From Pseudomonadota bacterium (GTDB lineage Bacteria > Pseudomonadota > Gammaproteobacteria > Burkholderiales > Casimicrobiaceae), in NCBI GenBank assembly GCA_018241745.1, contig JAFEDG010000141.1:92850-156849 (forward strand): 64,000 nt of DNA, given 5' to 3'. The position numbers were made by a program, and so were the translations under genes. Below, piece after piece: positions 57,725 through 64,000 of the stretch; position 1 is the first letter of the stretch, and each line of letters opens with the position of its first letter. The notes under the pieces are model-generated. The model did no database searches and was not told the DNA's origin. It worked only from the letters and a program-made list of their open reading frames with translations.

Positions 57725-58836
57725 GCAGTGGCTCCCGCCACCTGCGCCGCGCCGCGGACGGCATCGACGAAGCGCCGCGTCCGCTCGCCGATGCGGTCGC
57801 GCTCGATCAGCAGCGAGCCGCCGATCAGCACCATCGTGTCTGTACCGTAGTACGCCAGCGCATCGTCGACGCCGTCGAGCTGCACGCCGCCGGCCGGCAC
57901 CGGCATCGCGGCCACATGCGCGCCGAGCGGCGCCCGCGCGCGCGCCGCAATGTCCGCGCAAGCCTGCTGCGAATACGCAAAGCGGCCCGCGTAGTGCGGG
58001 AAGATCACCGCGTCCGCGCCGAGCAGGCGGAACAGCGTGCCAAGCATCAGCGGCGGCGCGACGCGCGCGGCGCCGGCGAACGATGGATGCGCGAGCACCG
58101 GTACGTGCACGTCGTCGCGAACGAACTCGGCGAACGCCGGCAAACCCAGCAACGCAGGCGCGAGCAGCACGGCGCCGACGCCTTCGTCCTGCGCCGCGCG
58201 GATCCGCTGCGCGACGACGCGCGGCGCGCCCACGACGCTAGGCGCATAGAGCGCGCGATGCCCGGTGTCGGTCGCGACGCGGTCGATCGCGCGCTGGCAG
58301 GCCGCAACGCGCTCGGCAAAGGGCGAGTACGCCTGGTCGGCGATGCCGTGGTCGTCCTTGATGACGTCGACGCCGGCCTGCGCGAACGTCGCGCACAGTG
58401 CCGCAAGGGCGGCCACGTCCTGGCCCTGAGGCTTCAGCGCGGAGCACGTCAGCGGGCGGCCGTGGGCGCCGGTGGCGCTGCGCAGCCCCGCGCTGCCGAA
58501 ACGCGGGCCGGGGAACAGCGCCAGCAAGTCATCGGGCAACGCGACGTCGGTCCATTCGACGTGCGGATGCATCGCTGTGTTGCCGAACGCCATGTTGAAG
58601 AACTGCGCGATGTCACCGCCGACCGTCTCGGTGGCCAGCGCGATCACGACGTCGTGGTCGCCGTCGGCGCGCTCGCGGATCTCGGCGACGCGGCCGACGA
58701 TCCGCTCGGCAAGCACGGGATCGTGTACGGCCGCGCGCGGCACCTCGACGCTCTGCTCCAGCGCGATCGCGTCGGCGATGGCGGCCACCTGCCCGCGCGG
58801 TGCGCGGACCCGGTACGTGCAGAGGAAACGGTGCAT
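57721..58836 (-). CDS. RuBisCO-like protein (form IV), candidate methylthioribulose-1-phosphate isomerase
   Basis: A 371-residue form IV RuBisCO-like protein. The N-terminal alpha/beta domain is followed by the barrel: Lys135 in CSALKPQGQ (equivalent of KPKLG), the loop KDDH at 160-163 (equivalent of the carbamylated-lysine motif KDDE, with His in place of Glu), LAHPSF, FPHYAGRFAYS, and the phosphate-site GGVQLDGVDD and VLIGGSLL. Such changes rule out CO2 fixation. The partner cupin and nearby mtnA suggest the R. rubrum-type isomerase that converts methylthioribulose-1-P to methylthioxylulose-5-P. Start at 58836 begins MHRFLCTYRV. Apiose-pathway RuBisCO-like proteins are the alternative. Confidence 0.88.
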   Translation of the reverse strand: MHRFLCTYRVRAPRGQVAAIADAIALEQSVEVPRAAVHDPVLAERIVGRVAEIRERADGDHDVVIALATETVGGDIAQFFNMAFGNTAMHPHVEWTDVALPDDLLALFPGPRFGSAGLRSATGAHGRPLTCSALKPQGQDVAALAALCATFAQAGVDVIKDDHGIADQAYSPFAERVAACQRAIDRVATDTGHRALYAPSVVGAPRVVAQRIRAAQDEGVGAVLLAPALLGLPAFAEFVRDDVHVPVLAHPSFAGAARVAPPLMLGTLFRLLGADAVIFPHYAGRFAYSQQACADIAARARAPLGAHVAAMPVPAGGVQLDGVDDALAYYGTDTMVLIGGSLLIERDRIGERTRRFVDAVRGAAQVAGATA

Positions 58837-58999
58837 GGCGCGAGGATGCGGCTCGGTGGCGGGACGGGAGCCGTCCGATGTTACACCGGGACCCGACGCC
58901 TCCCGCCCCGCTTCTGGCGACCGCGAGCGACGGATACATCGTGTCGCGGCTGGGGCGGCCACGCGCCCGGCAATCAGGCGGGGACGTGGCTGGGGAAGA

Positions 59000-59075
59000 T
59001 GGTGGCCAAGGGCGGAATTGAACCACCGACACACGGATTTTCAGTCCGCTGCTCTACCAACTGAGCTACTTGGCC
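59000..59075 (-). tRNA. tRNA-Phe (GAA)
   Basis: On the reverse strand the 76 bases fold as a complete cloverleaf: acceptor GGCCAAG/CTTGGCC, D-arm with AGCTCAGTTGGTAGAGC, anticodon loop CTGAAAA (GAA at 59042-59040), T-arm GGTTCAATTCC and an encoded A-CCA end (59003-59000). Isolated gene between the RuBisCO-like protein gene and the hydrolase. Confidence 0.97.
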
Positions 59076-59180
59076 GAAGGGCGCGATTATAGCAGCCCGC
59101 AACCCCGTGGCGCTCGGCTGGGGTCTGACACTGTCGGTGCCATTGTCCGGTACCGCCGCCAGGTCGTGGCCCGTGCGCGG

Positions 59181-60071
59181 TCACCGGGTCGCCAGAAAGG
59201 CGGCAAGCGCAGCGAACGTCGCGTCGGGGACCTCTTCCGCGAGGTAGTGGCCGGCGGGAAACGCTTCGCCGCGCACATCGTTGGCCACGGCCGACCATTC
59301 GGCGAGTGGGTCGAACAGCCGCGCGACGACGCCGTGGGCGCCCCACAGCACCAGCAGCGGGCACGCGATCCGCGCGCCGTCGTCGCGGTCGTGGGCAAGG
59401 TCGATGCTGGCGGCCGCGCGATAGTCCTCGCACATCGCGTGGATCGCGCCGGGCGCCTCGAAGCAGCGCTCGTACTCGCGCAGCGCGATGGGGTCGAAGA
59501 CGTCCAGCCCGGCGTTGCCCCAGCCGGCGAGCAACCGGTGTACGTAGTAGCGCGGGTCGGCGCCGATCAGCCGCTCCGGAAGATCGAACGGCTGAATCAG
59601 GAAGAACCAGTGGTAATACGCCTTCGCGAACTCGAAGTCGGTCGCCGCATACATGCTGGCGGTGGGACAGATGTCGAGCAGCGCGAGCTGCGTGACATGG
59701 CCCGCGTGGTCACGCGCGAGGCGATGCGCGACGCGCGCGCCACGATCGTGACCGACGAGCGCAAACCGCGGGTGACCCAGCGCCTGCATGACCTCCACCA
59801 TGTCCGCCGCGAGCGCGCGCTTGGAATACGGCGCGTGATCGGGTGTTGTCGGCGGGCGTGACGAGTCACCGTAACCGCGCAGGTCGGGGCACACGACGGT
59901 GAAGCGCTGCGCGAGCATCGGGGCGATCCGGTGCCACATCGCATGTGTCTGCGGGAACCCGTGCAGCATCAGCAGCGGCGGACCGTGACCGCCGACCACG
60001 CAGTGGATGTCGGCGCCGGCCGTCCGGATGCGACGGACGGCGAACCCCGGGAAGAGTTGTGCGTCAGCCAT
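59181..60071 (-). CDS. Alpha/beta hydrolase, fluoroacetate (haloacetate) dehalogenase-like
   Basis: A 296-residue alpha/beta hydrolase. Nucleophile Asp109 lies in GHDRGARVAHR, with Arg110 and Arg113; the catalytic acid position is Asp133 (LLD) and the general-base His275 is in PAGHYLAEE. His154 and Trp155 (YYHWFFLIQPF) and Tyr217 (CEDYRA) match the halide-stabilising residues of Rhodopseudomonas fluoroacetate dehalogenase. Numbering agrees within two residues for most, and within about five for the base, of the characterised enzyme. It cleaves the carbon-halogen bond of haloacetates. No dedicated regulator or transporter lies next to it. The upstream ATG at 60254 is not conserved. Confidence 0.85.
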   Translation of the reverse strand: MADAQLFPGFAVRRIRTAGADIHCVVGGHGPPLLMLHGFPQTHAMWHRIAPMLAQRFTVVCPDLRGYGDSSRPPTTPDHAPYSKRALAADMVEVMQALGHPRFALVGHDRGARVAHRLARDHAGHVTQLALLDICPTASMYAATDFEFAKAYYHWFFLIQPFDLPERLIGADPRYYVHRLLAGWGNAGLDVFDPIALREYERCFEAPGAIHAMCEDYRAAASIDLAHDRDDGARIACPLLVLWGAHGVVARLFDPLAEWSAVANDVRGEAFPAGHYLAEEVPDATFAALAAFLATR

Positions 60072-60263
60072 GCCGCGCAGTCTAGCCGCGGCGTGGCCGG
60101 CTGGCTCGCGGCACCGCGTCATCCACAGCAACTCCGCGCGGGCGTTCGTCTCCGCCGGAGCCCGCTTCGTCGCGATCCGCCGAGGTTCGTCGCACCGCCC
60201 CATCCACGCGTCCGCATCTGACGTCCAATAAGAGTCCCAACCTCCGACCACCACGTCACGAAC

Positions 60264-61034
60264 ATGAATTCACACGCTTTCGCGGCTGCGCACGCGTCTT
60301 CCGGCGACGCGCCGGTCACACGTCGCCCCGACCGCGCTACGCACGCACCCGAACTGCGCGCCGTCGCCCGCCACGACCTCTACCGGATGATCCACCTGGC
60401 GCTTCGCAGGTGCATGGCGGAGGCAATGCTGCAGGCCGGTCGCCTCGACGCGGACGATCCCGCCGATGTCGCCGCGATGAATACCGCGATGCAGGAGCTG
60501 ATCTCGCTGTTCCGCGGCCACCTCGCCACCGAGGACGCGCTGGTTCATCCCGCGATCGAGGCGCGCGCGCCCGGGGTGACACGCCACATCGCAGGCGATC
60601 ACGTCGAGCACGCGCTCGCCATCGACGTCCTGGCGCGGACGACCGCAGAACTTCGGAGTGCCAGCGGCAGTACCGCGCGTGGCCGTGCGGCGCGCGATCT
60701 CTATCGTGAACTGGCGGCGTTCGTCGCCGACAACCTGACGCACATGGCGTACGAGGAGCGCGAGCACAACGCCGCGCTCTGGGCAGCGTATACCGACGAC
60801 GAGTTGCTGGAACTCGAGCGCAACATCGTCGCCTCGATCCCGCCGCAGAAGATGTTCGCGACGCTGCGCTGGATGGCCACGGCATGTCCGCCGGCCGAGC
60901 GCGCGCAGCTGTTCGCCAAGCTGCGCGCGATGGCGCCCGCAGAGCTCGTCGACGGCGTGCTCGGCGTCGTGCAGCCGGAGCTCTCCGATCGCGACTGGCG
61001 CAAGTTGGTCGCGAGCTTCGAGGCCCGCGGATAA
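60264..61034 (+). CDS. Hemerythrin HHE-domain protein
   Basis: A 256-residue protein with a hemerythrin-like four-helix bundle (residues about 35-180). Candidate metal ligands include HLATEDALVHPAIEAR, DHVEHA and HMAYEEREHNAALW. C-terminal 70 residues form a separate helical region, including a KMFATLRWMATACPPAERAQLFAKLRA segment that I do not recognise. Such proteins bind O2, NO or iron. Divergent from the hydrolase, with 192 bases between. No known partner nearby. Confidence 0.82.
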   Translation: MNSHAFAAAHASSGDAPVTRRPDRATHAPELRAVARHDLYRMIHLALRRCMAEAMLQAGRLDADDPADVAAMNTAMQELISLFRGHLATEDALVHPAIEARAPGVTRHIAGDHVEHALAIDVLARTTAELRSASGSTARGRAARDLYRELAAFVADNLTHMAYEEREHNAALWAAYTDDELLELERNIVASIPPQKMFATLRWMATACPPAERAQLFAKLRAMAPAELVDGVLGVVQPELSDRDWRKLVASFEARG

Positions 61035-61142
61035 GCGCACCTCGGCGGCGTCCCGTCCGGGCGCCGCCGCATGGCCCGGAGCCATGTTGCGCCACTGCCC
61101 AGCGGCCACGGCGCGACGGCACCCGGCAGGTAGAATGACGCG

Positions 61143-63161
61143 ATGGTCTTGTACGCGCTCGCGATTTTCCTGTCCGCGTTCCTGCTGTTCCTCGTACAGC
61201 CCATCGTCGCCAAGGAGATCCTGCCCTGGTTCGGCGGTTCCGCCGCCGTGTGGGCGACGTGCCTCGTGTTCTTCCAGTCCGCGCTGCTTGCGGGGTACGC
61301 CTATGCGGACTGGTCTGCGCGGCACCTGCGCCCGCGCACCGGTGCGTGGCTGCACGCAACGCTCCTTGTCGCGAGCATTGCAGTGCTGCCGATCATCCCG
61401 GCGGCCCACTGGAAGCCGCTCGGTGACGAAAACCCGATCGCGCTCATCCTCGGCCTGCTGGCGGTCACGATCGGCCTGCCCTATTTCCTGCTCACCACGA
61501 CCAGCCCGCTGCTGCAGGCATGGTTTGCACGACGCTTCCCCGCGCGCAGTCCGTACCGGCTGTTCGCGCTGTCGAACCTTGCGTCGATGCTCGCGCTGCT
61601 CGGCTATCCGTTCGTCATCGAGCCCAACCTGCCGACGCGCACGCAGGCGCTCGCCTGGTCCGTCGCGTACTCGGTGTTCGCGTTGCTGTGCGCCGGCGTC
61701 GCGCTGCTGTCGGCGCGCGGACTTCCGGCCACCAACCTCGTGGGGGACGCAATGCGCGGCCGCACCGCACGCGTGCCCGTCCCGTCGCAGCTGCGCTGGG
61801 TACTGCTGGCCGCGACGGGCTCGATCCTGCTGCTGGCGGTCACCAACCACATCACGCAGAACATCGCCGCCGTCCCGTTGCTCTGGCTGCTGCCGCTGAC
61901 GCTGTACCTCGTCACGTTCATCGTCTGCTTCGACAACCCGCGCTGGTACGTGCGCCGCCTGTTCCTCGTGCTGGCCCCCGCGATGATCGCGTGGATGGCG
62001 TGGACGCTTGCCGACACGCGCGTTACCCACGACTTGCGGCTGCAGATCGCCGTCTTCTGCGGAGGCCTCTTCGTCGTCTGCATGTTCTGCCATGGCGAGC
62101 TTGCGCGGGAGGCGCCCGAGCCGGCTGCGTTGACGCGTTTCTACCTGATGATCGCGCTGGGCGGCGCGCTCGGCGCCGCGCTGGTCGGCGTCGCAGCGCC
62201 GCTGTGGTTGCCGGCGGACTTCGAACTGGGCTTCGGGCTCGTCCTCGCGGCGCTGGTGGTCGTCAGCCAGGCTTGGCATGGCGCGCGCGTGCTGGCGTTT
62301 GCCGGCGTGGCCGCGCTGGTGGTGGCCGTCGGGGGCTCGTGGCACGGGATCCGCGATTTCTACGCGTCGACGATCTACAGTACGCGCAACTTCTACGGCG
62401 TGTTGCGCGTCCAGGAGAATGGCACCGACGTGACGCGGCGTCGCCAGCTGGTGCACGGCACGATCCTGCACGGCAACCAGTACCTGGCTCCCGACCTCGT
62501 ACGCGAGCCGTCGACGTATTACACGCAGACGTCCGGCATCGGCCGCGTGCTGGAAATGCTGAACCCGAGCACGACGCCGCTGAAAGTGGGCATGATCGGG
62601 CTCGGCGCAGGCACGATCGCCGCCTACGGCGCCAAGGGCGACGAATTCCGGATCTACGACATCAACCCGGCGGTCATCGCTATCGCGAACACGTATTTCT
62701 CGTACCTGCACGACAGTGACGCGCACATCGTCACGCCGCTGGGCGACGCCCGGCTGTCGCTTGAACGCGAGCCGCCGCAGAACTTCGACGTGCTCGCGAT
62801 CGATGCGTTCTCGAGCGATGCGATTCCGGTGCACCTGATCACGTCGGAAGCCGTCGCGGCCTACCTGCGGCACATGAAGCCCGGCGGCATCATCGCGTTC
62901 CACGTCACGAACCGGTTCCTGGACCTCGTCCCCGTCGTGCAGGCAATCGGTGCCGCGCATGGCCTGTCGGCGTTGTGGATTTCCGACGACGGCGAGGCGG
63001 GGCTCGCAAGCCGTTCCGACTGGGTCCTGCTGGCGCGCGATCCGGCGATACTGGCGCGTCCCGAGCTCGCGCAATTTTCCACGCCGATCGTCGCGCATCC
63101 GGAGTGGCGGCTGTGGACCGACGACTTCAACAATCTGGTGCAGGTGCTCAAGCGACCATGA
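61143..63161 (+). CDS. Spermidine-synthase-like protein fused to a membrane domain
   Basis: A 672-residue fusion: residues about 1-420 have ten or more hydrophobic helices (VQPIVAKEILPWFGGSAAVWA at the N-terminus), and residues about 460-672 are a spermidine-synthase-type methyltransferase fold: VGMIGLGAGTIAAYGAKGD, YDINPAVIAIA and LAIDAFSSDAIPVHLIT. The family makes polyamines from decarboxylated SAM, releasing methylthioadenosine, but membrane-fused members lack proven activity. The stop overlaps the mtnA start (ATGA), linking a possible methylthioadenosine source directly to its recycling enzyme. Confidence 0.88.
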   Translation: MVLYALAIFLSAFLLFLVQPIVAKEILPWFGGSAAVWATCLVFFQSALLAGYAYADWSARHLRPRTGAWLHATLLVASIAVLPIIPAAHWKPLGDENPIALILGLLAVTIGLPYFLLTTTSPLLQAWFARRFPARSPYRLFALSNLASMLALLGYPFVIEPNLPTRTQALAWSVAYSVFALLCAGVALLSARGLPATNLVGDAMRGRTARVPVPSQLRWVLLAATGSILLLAVTNHITQNIAAVPLLWLLPLTLYLVTFIVCFDNPRWYVRRLFLVLAPAMIAWMAWTLADTRVTHDLRLQIAVFCGGLFVVCMFCHGELAREAPEPAALTRFYLMIALGGALGAALVGVAAPLWLPADFELGFGLVLAALVVVSQAWHGARVLAFAGVAALVVAVGGSWHGIRDFYASTIYSTRNFYGVLRVQENGTDVTRRRQLVHGTILHGNQYLAPDLVREPSTYYTQTSGIGRVLEMLNPSTTPLKVGMIGLGAGTIAAYGAKGDEFRIYDINPAVIAIANTYFSYLHDSDAHIVTPLGDARLSLEREPPQNFDVLAIDAFSSDAIPVHLITSEAVAAYLRHMKPGGIIAFHVTNRFLDLVPVVQAIGAAHGLSALWISDDGEAGLASRSDWVLLARDPAILARPELAQFSTPIVAHPEWRLWTDDFNNLVQVLKRP

Positions 63162-64000
63162 CCGTCCGCGACCGTCCCGGCATCGTCGACCCCGCCGCTT
63201 ACCGCGCGCTCGTGCGTCCGCCGGGTGCACGGTGGATCGACGTCATCGATCAGCGCGCATTGCCGCACGCGGTGCTGTCCGTGCGCCTTGGCGACGCGGA
63301 CCGCGCTGCACGAGCGATCCGCGACATGTGGATCCGCGGCGCGCCACTGATCGGCGCCGTGGGTGCCTACGGCCTTGCGATGGCGCTCGACCGCGACGCG
63401 GGCGACGGCGCACTTGCCCGTGCCTTCGGCACGCTCGACGGCACGCGGCCCACCGCAGTGAACCTGCGCTGGGCGCTCGACCGGGTGCGGGCACGCGTAC
63501 AGCCGCTTGCCGAGGCCGCGCGCGCGGATGCGGCGTGGGACGAGGCCGATCGGATCGTCGCCGAGGATGTGCAGATCAACCATGCACTTGGCGAGCATGG
63601 CCTTGCGCTGCTGCGCGCGATCGCCCAGCGCCGGTCGGGGCCGATCCGCGTGATGACGCATTGCAACGCCGGCGCGCTTGCGACGTGCGGCTTTGGCACG
63701 GCCACCGCACCGCTGTTCCTCGCGCATGCCGCGGGCATCCCGATCTATGTGTTCGTCAGCGAGACGCGGCCGCGCCTGCAGGGCGCCAACCTGACCGCGT
63801 GGGAGCTGAAGCAGCGCGGTATCCCGCACACGCTGTTCGCCGACGGCGCGGCGGCATGGCTGATGCGCCGCGGTGACATCGACGCGGTGTTCGTCGGCGC
63901 CGACCGCGTCGCCCGCAACGGCGACGTCTGCAACAAGATCGGGACGTATGAAAAGGCGCTGGCCGCGCGCGACAACGACGTTCCGTTCTACGTCGCGCTG
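63158..64000 (+). CDS. mtnA: Methylthioribose-1-phosphate isomerase (3-prime end beyond window)
   Basis: 281 residues visible, cut by the window end. MWIRGAPLIGAVGAYGL, the catalytic Cys169 in THCNAGALAT, the ETRPRLQGANLTAWEL stretch and GADRVARNGDVCNKIGTYEKA (catalytic Asp) are diagnostic of MtnA. The enzyme converts 5-methylthioribose-1-phosphate to methylthioribulose-1-phosphate. It overlaps the spermidine-synthase-like gene. Its product is the substrate of the R. rubrum-type RuBisCO-like protein, and a candidate for that is encoded at 57721. Phosphorylase mtnP is not in the window and may lie downstream. Confidence 0.95.
   Translation, partial: MTVRDRPGIVDPAAYRALVRPPGARWIDVIDQRALPHAVLSVRLGDADRAARAIRDMWIRGAPLIGAVGAYGLAMALDRDAGDGALARAFGTLDGTRPTAVNLRWALDRVRARVQPLAEAARADAAWDEADRIVAEDVQINHALGEHGLALLRAIAQRRSGPIRVMTHCNAGALATCGFGTATAPLFLAHAAGIPIYVFVSETRPRLQGANLTAWELKQRGIPHTLFADGAAAWLMRRGDIDAVFVGADRVARNGDVCNKIGTYEKALAARDNDVPFYVAL

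Noticed and set aside
61044..61068. GGCGGCG/CGCCGCC hairpin after the hemerythrin gene
   Set aside because: No T-run and the sequence is ordinary for this GC content; not called as a terminator.
60270..63230. A 986-residue reverse-strand open frame
   Set aside because: Antisense to the hemerythrin and spermidine-synthase-like genes; composition is low-complexity Arg/Gln/Asp with no domain.

Overview
The window is very GC-rich, densely packed bacterial DNA, with most gene junctions overlapping by 1 to 50 bases. The gene families and the gmk-rpoZ-spoT order point to a betaproteobacterium, probably Burkholderiales-like: a Bug/TctC solute receptor, a lysine-rich histone H1-like protein, a monothiol glutaredoxin, TRAP and MHS transporters, and many FAD, CoA and GntR/IclR-regulated catabolic genes. 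This is an inference from gene content; no rRNA marker is present. No prophage, CRISPR array, transposase or plasmid function was seen.

Region by region. 1-3958: an overlapping plus-strand run of a fatty-acid desaturase (cut by the window edge), an FAD oxidoreductase, a DUF1365 protein and a cyclopropane-fatty-acid-synthase-type methyltransferase, which together look like a membrane lipid modification unit. 3998-7985: an IclR regulator, a palindromic operator, a GMC oxidoreductase and an MHS-type transporter. 8045-11103: a secreted protein, a 2-hydroxyacid dehydrogenase and methylmalonate-semialdehyde dehydrogenase. 12089-15629: a three-subunit molybdo-iron-sulfur oxidoreductase (SoeABC/DmsABC type).

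15774-36169 is a large catabolic island. It has a Bug receptor, a GntR/FCD regulator divergent from a double-hotdog protein and a CitE-like lyase, and then a GntR/UTRA regulator divergent from a CoA-ester operon (two MaoC-like subunits, a fused family III CoA-transferase, a mesaconyl-CoA-hydratase-like protein). A second operon follows with isochorismatase-fold, dehydrogenase, amidohydrolase-fold, metallo-beta-lactamase-fold, TRAP transporter, ThDP enzyme, GMC oxidoreductase and CMD-family genes. The same 21-bp double-palindrome operator precedes both operons, so one regulator probably controls about 15 kb. Several enzymes in it lack canonical catalytic residues. The substrate cannot be read from sequence; an unsaturated or branched dicarboxylate or a hydroxylated acid is plausible.

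36162-39233 is the housekeeping block gmk-rpoZ-spoT, followed by paired inverted repeats and grxD. 39744-44765 is a carbohydrate-type ABC transporter operon interrupted by a histone H1-like gene. 44842-49040 holds a dehydrogenase, a core MetE-family protein, a zinc-ribbon protein, a cold-shock gene with a long leader, and a DUF1345 protein.

49041-57122 looks like a phosphate-stress lipid remodelling cluster: acid phosphatase, two paralogous GT4 glycosyltransferases, phosphatidylserine decarboxylase, class III aminotransferase, a PlcP-type metallophosphoesterase overlapping an Agt-type glycosyltransferase, and a GT25 enzyme. Similar CTGTCAC-type (Pho-box-like) elements recur in its intergenic spaces. 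57278-64000 contains a cupin, a RuBisCO-like protein, tRNA-Phe, a fluoroacetate-dehalogenase-like hydrolase, a hemerythrin-domain protein, a spermidine-synthase-like membrane protein and the start of mtnA. RuBisCO-like protein plus cupin plus MtnA is the signature of the methylthioadenosine-isoprenoid shunt known from Rhodospirillum rubrum.
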